64,000 bases of DNA, from positions 23,476,225 to 23,540,224 of the forward strand of contig OX419344.1 in the NCBI GenBank assembly GCA_948470475.1, given 5' to 3'. A program made the position numbers and the translations under genes. Each line of letters starts with the position of its first letter. Within the stretch, counting starts at the first letter, position 1. This stretch comes from Galaxea fascicularis. Its lineage: Eukaryota; Cnidaria; Anthozoa; Scleractinia; Euphylliidae. The notes under the pieces are model-generated. The model made no database searches. It was not told where the DNA came from and was given only the letters and a program-made list of their open reading frames with translations. Of the stretch, positions 34,838 through 49,500 are shown in pieces.

Positions 34838-37437
34838 ATGTCGCGAAGGTACGAGTTTGCCATGCAAAAGCATGGAAAAGGACAACGCAAAAAGCGAAGA
34901 AACAATTTTCCGATAAAGGAGCTTGATCTTTCAACGGTACATGAGCCCTTGATTAATGAACCCAAGGAATCAGAATACGAAGCCAGTTGGAGAAAGGATC
35001 TCTTTTCACCAGAGGATGAGAGTAGCAAGGAGGATTATTCTGCTATCGAGGGGAACCTTCCTTTAACGGTACATACAGTGGGAATTGGAGAACATGATTC
35101 AAACTACATTGGTCAGGAGTTCAGTGGCATTACTGATAGGATATCAAAGGTAGATAAAGCGCATGCGCGTGTTGTAAATGCTTTTACAGCCGAACTACTT
35201 TGTGGAGTATCGTGAATAACGTCACTTCAAAGTACTGCTCAGTGGATGGTATTTGACTGTGTAACACCTACTAAGGCACCTTATTTAAGAGAGGGCCACA
35301 GCTTTATCAGTTTTTAAGTGTTAAGTGTTACCCTCGTAAAATAAAGTTATTCACAATAAACACAACTTTCGCAAAGTGCTTTTTAGTAGCTTTCATGTGA
35401 TTAGCTACGCTTCATGATTACAGCCACTTACTCCTAACAGAATTCATAACTTTGAACGAACTCAGCACGTAATATGTGGCCACACCCTGACAAGTTTAAA
35501 GCAACGTTGTGCCTTTCCTGTGAGGAAATATTTTCTCATATTTTCTCGCACAAAACCAAGCCATTTGGCTTCAACGGTTCCTCTTAAATAGTTCCGAGCA
35601 TTAAACAATTGTTTTTTCGTACATTACAGTTACTGACTGATTATGAGGCGGTGTATAATGACTCTGACCAACAGGTAAAGTAAACATGTTTCTATGATGT
35701 TGATTTTTCGGAACACCGAAGCTTCTTTTTGGTACGCAAAATTATGTAGTATTCGATGTAACCATAAGTTACATGTTAATATCTCCTGGGAGTTTAAGGG
35801 AGAATGGAAAGGAGGGCATTTGAGTGCAGGGGGTCTCAAACTGAGATGGAATAGTAGTAACATAAACTGTAGTGTTGGAATTATTTTATCAATGTTTAAC
35901 CTTTATACTTTTCAGGGATATGCTGCGATGCAGGAGCATCTTAGCGGCCAGGTACAAAAACTAATTTCTTCTATATCTTTGAAGTTTGTTCAGGCGTAAA
36001 TCCCTTAGTTTGTGTGCGACTTACAGCCGAAGACTTTTGCTGATCGTTTGCATGACACTTATGCGGGCTTATTCGACGCTGATTAAAAGACTTCTAGAAG
36101 ATTCTTTGGTCGCTACGAATATCAGCAAGAGTTCATAGAACGTTTGCGCGAAAAATTAATTTAGTTAGGATTAAATTAATATATGCAAAAGAAAATAACG
36201 TTAATCAGTAGGCTTGTCATTTTGCTTATTTCTCTCATTAACTTAGAACTTGAAGAAAGGTTTTGGGGATTTTGATTCGGTAAACTTAAAGTATTGCTTA
36301 TACGATTGTGTTTTTCTTGCAGATGGCTGTGGAGAGCTTGTTATCTGATTTCAAATCTCTGTGCCGCGAAAGAGAGGAGGTAGGTTTCAGCACAAGGAGC
36401 AGAGGAGTCCTATTTGACCGTATTGCTAGTTAAATTCACCGGCAGCGTGAAACGATCTTGTTAATTTGAATCAACGTGTGTGATCAAACTGACATGCGAT
36501 CGTGTTACGCTACGGTTGAAATCCTATCCGCGGCAATGATCGTCGCCCTTTGGGCGACGACTCCGGAAAGCGAAGCTTTCCGTGCAAGGCACGAAGTGCC
36601 GAGAGTAAAAGAGAGTGAGCACCACGTGACTAGTTTGATGTGGATCGTAACATACCGGTGACGGAACCGAAAGTCGAGCCCTTGCTGCCGACCGCCTGAA
36701 GTTACTAATTCAAATTTCAAAACAGCTGAACGGTTGTGTTGAATAGCATGGATTCCACCTGATGCGCGTTTGATCTTTAAAATACACAATGAGCTTCATA
36801 GACAAATAGGTAATTCCCAATAAACATACTTGACAAAACACTAAGTTACTCAGACAGTAGGCTGAAGCTCCTGAACACTTAGTTCCTACAAGATTAATGA
36901 AGATTTTACAAGTAAGACTTGATACTTTCGCAACTGGAGCTTCTGCCGGAAGCCATGAAGATTACGGATGTATGTTGTGCTTAGTTCCATCACCACGAGC
37001 AGTGCTGCCGAAAATTTCTTATGCTTTAGTCCTTCTGCTTTATTTAAACATGACTAACAAGTAGTTTATATGGCCGAAATAAAGTCACTATTGTTCACCG
37101 AGAAAGAAGAAAACACTTTTCCCGGATTGAGCTGAGCATACGATTGCAGAAATCTTAATCTTAATCTTGCGCATAATGCAATCGCAGAGACTAATTTGTT
37201 CCTTTCTTTTTTCCTTTCAGCTGCTAAATTCCCTGCAAGACGTAAGTTAAGTTGTTTGACACTCAAATACCATATCAACCGTTTTCTGCTCATCAGGTTT
37301 TAGTGAAAAAGGAGTTGATAATGTAAATTGACCACCTTACAAGTATTGTAAAAGCTGTACGATTCCCTGTTTAGAGTCCCTGTGGTGGCCAAACATCATC
37401 AACTCCGTTGATAAAACTCAGATTTGTGTACACCTCC

Positions 37438-37473
<36 letters not shown>

Positions 37474-40400
37474 CCCCCTTTATTCTTTTAATGAAAAAGG
37501 TCCGGCTATAAAAAAGACATAAACCACTGCTCAGATCAGTATGAGCTCCATGGCAGAAAAGACACTGACAAAAGCACAAACAAATTTGACTTAGTATACT
37601 TTTCTGGCTCTTTGCGTCACTGTTGTAAACAGTTTTCTGTTTCATCAGGAAATATCATCATCATTTTGAGGCAAATAAATAAACAAATCAAACAAAACGT
37701 TGGGAGCATATTTCTGTGTCCGCCCGTTGGAAAGCCTCAAGTATTCACAATGTCGTCATCCACGAAACCAAACATACTCAAAGCCGGATAAACCACTTTG
37801 AATTATTTTGTGTGAAAGGAAAACACTGATTTACCACTGATTAATAAGCTCTACCGATTCAGTCCAAATAAACCTTTAGTTTTCGTTACTAACGGCACGT
37901 TTTGTTTAGAGCCATTCTGGAATTAGAATAGCTGGGATGTATTTTTGGAGTGTTTATTGTATTTTCCATTGTAATTCCGGGATCCTTAGAGTCCATTCCG
38001 GTTATTCTGCTGAGTCCTGATTATTTCACCTGTCTCTAGTCTCGGTGAGGTTTCATTCCGCTTTCAGAATAGTCGTTTTTTGTTTCCTTATGTAAAGTTC
38101 TCATCATCCTAATCATTCTCATTCTTTTTATTCTCATTCTGGAAGAGCCCAGTAAAACGCACTCTAAGTGTGTATTCTCGAGGCTGGGTTCTCTGTGATG
38201 TAACCAATTCCTTATTTTAATCACAAGTTCGTAAAGTATATTTCTCTTCCTCTGATTATTTTTCTCTTTTTATAAGTCCCTCGACGTGGGCGAAGAGGAG
38301 ATACTAGCTGAGGTAAGGTTTCTTATCCGTTGGACTTTGCAAGAGTTACTGCCAAAGCCAGGTTGAAACTCTTTCTATATAATATATCTTCGTTTTTAAC
38401 CTTCATTGTCATATCGCCAGTAATTACCAACGCTGTAATTGGTCAATTTCGCGGGCCGTATTCAACAGTACAGTCCGCTAAATTTGAAAGTTCCCTATAT
38501 AATAAATATCTTACTGACCTCGTTTTCTCGGTCCGTACTGTAAGTTACGGATCCTCGTTTTTCTCGTTGAGTGAACGGGTAGAAACACGGTCCGTAACTT
38601 ACAGTACGGACTGAGAAAACGAGGTTAATATGAGGTATGTACAATTCCAGTAAAAGCAACTCGCCAGTACTTGTCGATGGAATTGCAAGAAAATTCGCAA
38701 ATTGGACCGTTTGTTAACGATTTTGAGCTTGAATGATATTCTTTTCTCGACAAGTTATTTGTAATGGCTAATAAAAAAGTAATGATATACGGAATATTTT
38801 ATTGTATCATTTTTGCTTTCATCTATTAATCTTTTCCCCCAGATTGAAAGAATGAACAGAAAAGGACACCGGCAATCTGTGGATGTGGAAAGCGCTCAGA
38901 AGGCAATCCAGTAAGTAGACAAGGATCATGAGGAATTTAAAAAATAAACAAATAATTAGAAAATGTTTATTACTAGCCAGTCACTACACTGAACGCGATT
39001 AATGAACCAATCGAAACTCAGAACTTGACAGCGATATGAAATTGTTCTAAGGGTGATAATACACATGACGTGTATGTGCAATTGATAGAAAATATAATAC
39101 ATTTTCTCTTGAAAGATTGACAGATCTTAGAATTCTGTATCGTTCACTGCAAAAACCCAGCTGTCACAGTCAATCAAAGCCAAGCTCAAATTTGTCTCGA
39201 GAATTTCGAGAATCGTTCTAAAACAATTGGAAGTTTCTGTTTTCAAACTTAGGAAAAGTTCAACTCTTTAGAAACAAAGCTTTAAAGCGTTTAATGATCC
39301 ATTTTTTATTTTCCCTGTTTGTTCAACACTTTTGTGTCCTGATGTTTTTAACAACAACAACAACAACAATAATAATAATAATAATAATGACATCATTTAT
39401 TTACTCATATTTACAAAATAAATTTTACTAAGACAAAAACAAATTCAATAATAATAATAATAATAATAATCCCTTTTTCAGAGAAACGTTACAAAATGTC
39501 GAAGACACCACGGCTAAACTGAAGGAAATGAATAAAAAGATGGTCGAGCTATCGAAACAAGGAAAAGCAACAGGAGAGCTGGAAGCGTATGTTTTAGAAT
39601 CATTTAAATCATGACTCTTTCTCTTCCAAACACCCGAACCAAACAGTTCTGTTGCAAAATACTGGTTTTACTCGAATAGTTTTACTTTAGGATACAGTAT
39701 AACGCACCAAGGAAAGTACAAATCAGTAGCTTAAATTTCAGTGTAGACTGCCAACAGTTTCTAGAATAAACTCCTATGACATTATACTACATTTCCATTA
39801 GTCTCCTACGCAGCCGTTCTTAGTGTGGTCACGCAACGCTCTTCCCAAGCGTTGCGTGACGACACGAATCAGAACGGTTGCGTAGGGGACCACATTTCCA
39901 TCGGAGGCAGTTCAAAATCTTAACCGAAGGAGGACCAACCAGCTGCCATGACGTTTGTGACTGACTATATTTTGCTTTAAAAGATCCATTTACCTTCTAG
40001 AGAAAAGCTACGACTGGAAAAGGAATTGCAAATGTATAAAAAGATGGCAGTGAATCAAAGAATGGAAATCTTTAACAGTAAGACCTGAATGTTCTTAAGT
40101 TGTGTTATGATGGGTTGGTCTACTTACAACATTTCACCAAAGGCACGCATAGGTTTAGTTTGAGAGATGCACTGTTTTTGTCCTCATCCAAAGACTTTTA
40201 ATTATCGCAATTGGGGACGAGCATTTAAGGGTATCCATGGTAACTGAATATTGACCCCCTTATAACCGAGGTTGATGACGTCTGCTCTCCATGCATGTCA
40301 CCAGATCGCTTTCTTTCCATTCAACACCTTAAACGTTTCTCTTTCCTTCACTACCTTATACAGCTAAAAGATGTGTTGGCGATATGTCTCAGCGGCTTTT

Positions 40401-43400
40401 GTGCTTATGTTTGCAGGGCGATCAAGCATCCGAAAAGATGAGACTCAGCAGTGGAAACTCGTGGCTGGTGAAATGGTGGATATGCTGAACATGGTGCGGC
40501 AAGAAGGAAACCTAGGTGAGGAGAATGCACAGCAAGATTAATTGTGAAATATCTCTCCCTCAAACTTCCCCAGGATATTTTTGGGATGTGAAAAAGTTAG
40601 TTATCATTACAGCCCCAGGTAAAAGTCTGCTGGGCTTTGGTGTAGCCGCTGCAGATTTCATCCTTTCGACGTGTGTCTGGCTCTGTCAGCCTCAGGATTG
40701 TTTATCATACTATTACCGAATTTCAGCGTGAACACAACCACTTCTCTCCCCACTCTCCTTTATTGTAAGGCAATACACCATTTTGGTGACGATAATTTCC
40801 ACGTGAAATATGGCTAGATCCAGTCCTTTGTGGGGCAAACAGCCATTTTAGGTAGCAATTTGAAATTGTAATGTTGATCGTTTGCCCCCACGAAGGACTG
40901 GATCTACAAAGGTGCTGAAACGTCTGCAGGAAAACGAGGTCATCGTCACCTCTTTAATGTCAGTGCGAAATTTCTGTTACCTTGGCAACCATTAAAGTTT
41001 TAGCTAAGAAATATAAGGACTCCGTCAAAATACAAAGCAAAGTTGGTGGGATATGTGGATGTGCGGTGAAAAAAGAGGATGGAAAAGAAACGAACTGGCA
41101 ATAACGTTCCCATCACACTTGTTCCTTACTGCTTTTTCCCTCTTCTTTTTTACTTTCTCTTTGTAATTTTGCTTACTGTTGCGCACGTACTAAGATAAAC
41201 TGAAAGCACCGGCACTGAAAGTCATACCTCTCACGTTTGTTTGTTCATCAGATAAGGAAACTCTGGCGGAAGACCTTAACCGCATTTTATCGACACTTAA
41301 TACTCAAACGGAATACATTGACAAGTAAGTCTCTTTTGGACTGAAAGCGTTATGACTAGTTTCATTTGTTAGGCTAAACCTTGTTTCTTCCTTTCTTGCT
41401 CTAATGCAATTGACTGATTAGAAATCTTTGTATCTTATTTGCAGTTTAAAGAAAGATTTGAGGAAACAAGAAAAGGCAAGTAATCTGTGATAACTGAATA
41501 CAATCTTAAAGGATAACTGCGGATTTCTTTTATAAGGCTTTTTGAGGGCACATTTTGCCAATATAACCCGCAATCGTTGTTACAGGTGAGCTTCTCCAAT
41601 AACATTATTTCTTGGTAGCGATGAGAAACATCGTGTTTGGCGTTTTAATTCAAGATGGTGGTAATAGTGACTCGACCTCAAGACGAGGTTGGAAATGAGA
41701 AGCGTTGGAATTCACGGCCGGGCTCATGTGAGTTTCAATGAGCTAGCATGCCTCGCAGTAGTCCTGATTGCTTCCTTTCTTGTATGTTTTCATTGTAGAC
41801 TGTCAGAAGTCTTGAAAAAGATAAAACCCGCGTGAATAATGATAAACTGTTGGTGGAAGATGAACTGAAAACAAAAAAGCAGGAACTCAGGCAATGTAAG
41901 CAGGTAAGCTGGGTGAACTAGCCTTTTAATTTCTCAAGTCTTGGCACCCTGGACACCTTCCTCATGCAACCTATGACAGATGTTTTTTGAATCGAAAAGA
42001 AGCCAGTCGGACTTCAAGCCTAACCTGCATGCCAGAAACATTTTTCTTTAAAAATCGAGAGGGCTTGGTAATCGCGTGAGTCATCGAAGCAACAGGCCTG
42101 GAGGGCCCGGTTGTTCGAAAGCCGATTAACATAATCCAGGATTAGCGTAAACTTTGGTTGCAGTTTTTAACTATTGGATGAAAGTTGTTTTCGCTGCTTT
42201 TTGTTTTTCAGGATTGACTTCCCCTAATCTAAAATTTTGCAGAATATCGGCATTGAACAACATTTGGGGACAGAGAAATAAGCTCGTTGGTTAATTTTTA
42301 ATCCTGAATTAGCATTAATCGGCTTTCGAACAACCGGGCCCTGGCGGCTATAATTTCCCCGGACACTGAAATACACTCGTTGGTTTTATTTCTGTTGCAG
42401 TATCTTAGAAAGGTTATGGCTGAGAAGAAAGACCTTGGAGAGAAGATCAAAATAGATGGCAGAGAAATAGATCTAACTGAAGGAGCAGATGAGGTAAAGG
42501 GGCTGGCTTAGTACTTACAATTTAACCTGCTCTCATCCACATCATTCTTCCTTTCCCAAGGCATTACGCTACTTATACTCGCTTTCTTAGAAAAGGGCTG
42601 CGCTTGCGAACTTGTTAAAGGGGAGTTATTGTAATAGTTTATGAACTCATAAACTCCACTTGCACAGTTTACATCTGAGAGATAGGAAATATTTTTGGTA
42701 AAATTCCACAATTCTACATTCCTGTGCAGATAAGGAACTGTATGCCGCGTTACCTTGTGGTTGACTGGCATTCGACGCCAAGAAGAAAGATATAATTATC
42801 TTAGTTCCTAGTTTCTTTATATCAGATAAACCGTGTCGAGCTTTTGATCCGATATTTATCCCATTGTTTCTCTTGGGAGACATCCTAAACGGAAAAGAGG
42901 TACAGTCGAACCTGTATATACGTCCACCCTCGGGACTTAAGGAACTGGTCGGTTAATACAGGATCACTAAAAATACTCAATAGGCGTGGTCTAATGTCAA
43001 TTTTAATGGTATATCATACAAAAACACTTCGTGCAAGAAAACAATAGGACAATCAACACTTTTTCAAGCGATCAATATGCCCTTTGCAGTTTACGATAAC
43101 ATGGTACAAAGACCGCCATGCTGGAGAACAAACTGCTCACTGGGACATCCAAAACAAAACGATATTAAGTTAAGTTGTTTTGTGGGCAGTTTGGTCTCCA
43201 GCATGGTAGTTTTTGTAGCGGTTGTATGAGCGAAAAATCGGGACTTTGAAAACTGGCCGCTTAATACAGGGCGGCGGTTCGACTGTATCAACAAACATCT
43301 TCGTTCTATGTGGGTTGTCTCAATCGAGTTTGACTTACTTGACAGGTGAAGCTGGATGGTCTTGGGGAGCACACGGCAGTCACTGACATCCTGCAGGCTC

Positions 43401-43511
43401 AAATCCGAGATGCACGAAAGAGAGTGTTTAGGCTAGAGGAGGTTGGTGTGCAAAATTAACAGTGAACCAGGAATTAAATGATACTTTGTATAGGTAATCA
43501 CATGATTTTGA

Positions 43512-43547
<36 letters not shown>

Positions 43548-46500
43548 TCAAAGACCAACAAAATTGCACGAATCCATAGGGCTCGTGCAATTTGTGGTCT
43601 TTGAAAAAATTTACAAGTAATAAGAGGTTACTGAGAGGTGCGTGGCTTCCCACCTGCTGCTGAAACACTAATTTGGTCGAGTTGTAGTTCTGGTATATCA
43701 TACAAAATAGCAGAAATGAAATCACGCTACAAACAACTGTTTTCCTTATAAATCAAAAACCAAACACATGCAAACATGTTTAAGAATGTTTCACTGAAAT
43801 CTGTTTTTTTCTTTCTTTTTTTTACGAACACTGTAGGAGAACAGAGAACTTCAAAGTAAGCTGGCTTCACTTCCAGGTGGTGCAGAGGTACGTAAATACG
43901 ACACTCATACTTTTCATGGTTAAAGGACCCCTTGACTGAAATAAATAAAAAGCACTGACACCAGATTATTATCAGTTACTTAAGAAAGTAATGTAATTGT
44001 TTAAACGCAGGCTGTAGTCGACGAAAAAACGGACCAACAAAGTACAGAAGTGGATCGTAAAGAAGACATTGTCAAAGAATGTCCCAGGTGCCCATCATAC
44101 AAAGCGCAACTAGCCAACATCTCTGAGCACTTAAAAAGTAAAGAAGCGCAAATTGAACGGTTGAAAGACGAGCTGAACAAACTGAGGATACAGCTCTCAA
44201 CATTAAAGAAGGTAAAGTGCAAGTCAAGAACTCGTGTTTGCTTTCTACAAGAAAAAGGGAAACAGATAACTCCATGACACCCACCAATCTCATGGTGGAA
44301 AGTTTGCGCGGCCACTGAGCTGCCGAAGCAAATTCGTTGAAAATAGTCGCACGAGGGACACCTAAGGGTTAAACGCCAATACGAAGACTGAAGATATATT
44401 TCAGCCTTGTTGTGAATATATTATTGTTGGCGAGTCTTAGCGAGCCAGCACACTATTTGAGAGGGTCAGCGGTGTTACATTACAGTTTAGGGGTGAAACT
44501 TTTTGGTTGTCAGGTTCGGGGCATGCGCAATTTGGGTTTCTCATTATGTGACGTCAGAATCAATGATTTCGTCTTTGCATGTTGCAGGAGAAACGTTGCT
44601 GGCGGTTCCGAAAACTTGAGGCAAAATATTCGACACTTGAGTCTAGAAGTCTGTTGCCCGGTGAGGCACAACATTCGACCCTAGAGTCGAAATATTGTTC
44701 ACCTATTCTGGCAAAATATTCGACCTGTGAATCAAAATGTTTGTCGACGGTTGTCCAGACGTACAGCATTTCTTTTGGAAAACGCCATCAAGGATCGATA
44801 TATCAGTGTAAATTATGATACACCGCATCCGAACTGTTCTCTGCGCTCAGCCTTGATGAGTAGTTTCCCTTCCAATAAGTATACAATTATAAGTCTTTGG
44901 AAATGCCATGATTCTTGTAGAAACATTCCAAGAGACACCCCTGGCTACTGGTAACACAACCTTAAAGTTGGTGTTACGTTACTCGCAACAAAAAGAAAAA
45001 CTGAAGTTAGTGCGAAAACAAACAGTTCCATCATTTCCCCCCTCCAACTACCCTCTCTTGTTTTTAAATTAAAGGAGTACCCCGGCGGTCTTGAACTAAC
45101 CTAACCTCTCCTCTACCCCTATCACCGCTTTCCCCTCGCCAGCCCACTTTCACATTGAAAGTCCTAGTTTACAACACCTCATGAGGAGTTGCTGGTCGTT
45201 TCGTTTTATATGAAATCAAGGCTGCGCTTACTTTGAAAACAAGTTTGATATAGAGTAGACAGAGAATGGGGGATTAATCCAAACGGGAACTTAATTAGAG
45301 AATTCAGGTCTGAAGCATCGATCCATTGGAGAACCTGAAAATGAATTCAGTAAATAACCCAGTACCCCAGCGGGTCTACTTAGCTACTTCTCTGGGAAAA
45401 ATAAACGTGATGAATTGTAACTCTATTTTGTTGTCTCTAGATTACAAGCTAATACCTTTGTATCACGTATTTCCCTTCATGTCAATTCCGGTCTATGTTC
45501 TATATTCTTATATAAATGTACCATGTAAATCGCGAGTTTTTCTTAATAAACCTGATGAAGGCTGGTATTGATCAGCCGAAATATTGTAACTCCAAGCTTT
45601 TCCACGTTGTTTGACCAGTCGTTGCAGTAGTCTTCGAACAATTGATTATACTTCTCTTTGGTTTATTTATTCAGTTATTTCTGTATTATCCTATGGTTAT
45701 TTCCTTTAGGAAGTGTCCCAAGTTAAATCTAAGTCGGCGCTGGTAGAAGCAGAAACGGAGAACAGATTCAATGTGAAAACGGACTCGGCCATTGAAAGTA
45801 ACCCTGCTTTTTCCGTTGCGAAACATTTAACTTACACAAAGCATGAAAAAATATTTTAAGTTCTTCTTTTCATCATATAAACTGATTATTCTTTGAATTT
45901 ATATAGAGCACATCCATCCTGTTAACTTTTTTACAATCATTCTAAGGCAAACTTAAACACATAATCGTCGTTTAGGTTTAGTCAAATGCGTTTTCTCAAC
46001 ACTACAACACCAGCTACACAGCACAAAATGACCGGGAGCAGTGTAACCTGGTTTCCAGGGCCATCTTTCCTTCGCTCGCTCTCACACCTTTTGTGATGGG
46101 AATGCTAAAGAGCCTCGAGCTGGAAACGAGGTTTGAAATATTACTGTCTTCTCTTGGGATATTGGTCTATCACAGGATGGCCAGTTACCAAGAGTATTTG
46201 TACTCCCTCTAGATCAGATGGAAGTTCATCTGGGACACCCAACATAAAGTGTGTGTATCCCCTGCCTTCACCAATTTCTGTCTTTTCTGTCTTTTCTGAC
46301 TTTGGTAGTAGAAAGTACTTTGTGTTTTTGCAGTTTCAGAAACAGCTGCGACTCCAACACAGTCTTCTTCTGAGAGCGACAGCGAAGATAAAGTCAAAAG
46401 AAAACCAAAGGAGGCATCGAAGCTGAAGGTGCCATCAAAGCCGAGGGCTGCGAAATCACCGAGAAAGCGAAAACAGGTCGTCAAATCCAGACGAGAATAC

Positions 46501-49500
46501 AAACAGGAGAAACAAGAGGAAAAAGAAAAAGAAGAGGAAGAAGAAGACGAAGAAGAAGAAGAAGAAGAAGAAGATGGTGTGCAAAACGTTGAGGTGGAAA
46601 ATGAACGCACAACTAAAACTCCTAAAAAGAAAGACGGAAAAGGAGCCGGGTTAAAGCGCAAGGGACGCGAACTGGTAGTGGGCGAGTGCAGAGAGGAAAA
46701 GGCGCCTTTTGTGAAAGTGCGAGAGGCTCGGATGGTCACGCTAGCGAATAAAGTAAGTGTTGTAACGTTCCTGTAGGCGTTTGGCGTGACAGGTAGCCTG
46801 GTGTTGCATAGACACCTGACTACGCGTGTTCAAATAAGCTCCCACGCCACATCGTTTGCTATTAGGCCAGTTACCTCACAGTTACACCATTTTGCTAATG
46901 ATCAGTTCCGAGTGAATTGTGGGTAGATCCAGTCCTTTGTATGGGCAAACGGCCGTTTAAAGACGTAATTTGAAATTCTAATTTTGGCTATTTGCCCCCA
47001 CAAAGGACTGGATCTACCCACAATTCACTTGGAATTGATCACGAGCAGAATGGTGTATTAACTTGTGCGTTTAGATCGTCTAATTCATGTTAGGGTCATT
47101 TGTACTCTACCATTTAGCAAACCCAGGGCTGTCAATACTTACTTCTGCAGAGACGCGATATGAACCCGCGTATATACTCTACTAAAAAAATAGGTCCGCA
47201 ATGCGTACATGTGTGGCTTACTAGACCACGTGGCAGGCACTCGACTATCGTGGACAAATAAATAAATAAATAAATTTGGTCTCAGCATAATGTGGCCATA
47301 CACTTCGTGTGAGCCACACAAAAATAGTCTCTGCTCTTCCCTATAATCCGCTAGATCAAGAAAACAATTTGTCTACTAATTTTGTTCTAACATCAGCCAT
47401 CCAGCTCCATGTAGCTGAGAAAAACTCTCCTTACGTAATTTTCTAATAGAAATCAATGATCGCACATTGGCTCAAGGATGTATGGTGTTCTTACCAGCAT
47501 TGTTACCAGTACATGTTAGACACACAACGTTCGACAATGGCGTCTTTGTTATTTCTCGGCATTCTTTTCTTATTCTTATTCTTCCGGTAGACTGAAAACG
47601 CCTAGCATTCATTAGCTTCCCTACACATGACCTACTCTTAAATGACTGAAAATCTCTCTTGTTTCTGAAAGGGAACACAGACTAGTGATTACGATCGCAA
47701 GGCGACTGAAGGTACAACTCAGCGAGAAGCAAGAGGGCAGCCACACGGCAGCCGGCGAACATCCCTCGCTGAGTCTATCATGGTGAAGCCTTCACCGAAC
47801 ATGGTGGAAGAAGAAACAAATGCTGCCATTATGTTAATAAAGGAAAAGGTGAGAACTCTGAAATACTTTAAACAAAGCAGTAGACTTCGTGAATATGCTG
47901 TTATGGTATGTGACGTTATTTTATGATACGTTATGATAGGCGTTATGTTCCGCTTCGTTATGTCATGTGACGTTAACGTTGGGTCTGTCATTTCATGCGA
48001 TGTCACGTACGTTTACTTTATGTTGTAATACAGTTTTCTTCCTATTTTCTCTGCATAGGCAGACAGATTGTGCGATGATATCTGTAGTTTTGTGGACTAT
48101 GGATTTGAACTCGTTCAAGAAGGAGGTATACGTCTTAACAACGTCGTATCTGTAAGAAATGTTACTTCGCTTCGGCAAACATTTGCTGACCATGATAACA
48201 AGAATTTTCTTCCTTTCTCAGCAAAAACAACTCGGATGTTGACTGAAGCGCACGCTGCAGAGCTGCTTGAATCTGATGACCCCACCTTGCAGGTAGTCCT
48301 AAACTACGCCCCTCCCATCCATCCCCTACAGCCAATAGTTGTAGTAACTAATGATTATCCCTCTTGCTCAATAGCGTCTCAAATATAGAATGTCAGTATC
48401 TGGGCAACTGTGTACCTACCCCTCCCCTAACCCAACATTGACAACTTATTAACTCATTAGAATTTGTTGGGTTAGGGGAGGGGTGGGTGCGCAGTTGCCC
48501 AGATACTGACATTGATCCAACTTTACAATAACGTCGTTTTCTAAAAGTATGCCAAAGTAATTCAATGGCTTCTGGATGTAAAATGAGAACCAAAGAACGA
48601 TTATTTCCCCAGTCGTAATCCATTTGTAGACCCTGCTAAAGCAAGAAAAAGTTCAGTGGATGAAACCAGGGGCGCTTATCATTTACATGATCCATCCAGG
48701 TGGAAACTTTAGGTGTAAATGTTCAATGCCACAGCTTTTCCAACCGCACTATGGATTGATCACAATAAGTACTCGCAGCACTTAGAAAGATAACAGAAAA
48801 AAACACAAAAAAAATAACAGAAAAATTGCATTGATTAAGCCGTTGGCCCATGATTTCTAAAACCTTCCACATGGAATGGTATGTACCATTTGATTTTCCA
48901 ACCAGAATTTCCGGGTTCTCCGTGTAAATAGTAAGGTCCTCAGGTCTTAGTATCTGGCCTCGCGTCAAGAAGACAAACGAGCTCAGGTTGAGTACCCATG
49001 GCTGAGTCCAATATGTTGGATGCCTTTGAACACTGTGTTGGCAACACCCAATAGCTGCAATACAATCCAGACGGTAGACGGTAGGCCAAGAAATAGGGGT
49101 GGAATGGGGAGCGCTCTAAAAGATGTTTGGCCCTTTCGCAGTTGGCGCTTCTGCCCTGCAGGCCTCGGCTTTGGTCCAAACCGTGGGGCGGGGTGGGGGG
49201 GGACCTCCCCTGAATCTGCCACTGGTTGTTAAGCAACAATATTGTGAACATTTGCGCGGGCTTTAGGACCATCATGATGTTTGCCTTTCTGCTCCAGGTG
49301 GATAGAGCTAAAGTGGTCAAAGGTCAGTTACCTGGTGATCATCGCAGGCAGAGTGTAAACGCAATAAAAAAGCGGCGCCCTTCGATCCATCTGAAACGGA
49401 GAGGAACGGTTTGGAGAGGCTCCAAGCTACCGTTCCGTGATGGTATCACTAAGGATTTGCTAGGAGAGGGCGTGACAAAACAGGATGGTAACAGTGACGA

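Noticed and set aside
44600..44760. Three or four copies of an ATATTCGAC..GAGTC phrase
   Set aside because: Spacing near 48 bp suggests a decayed tandem repeat, but the units are too few and diverged to define.
46209..46739. 176-codon minus-strand Ser-rich frame
   Set aside because: It is the antisense shadow of the Glu/Lys-rich exon 46334-46752; GAA-rich codons read as poly-Ser on the other strand.
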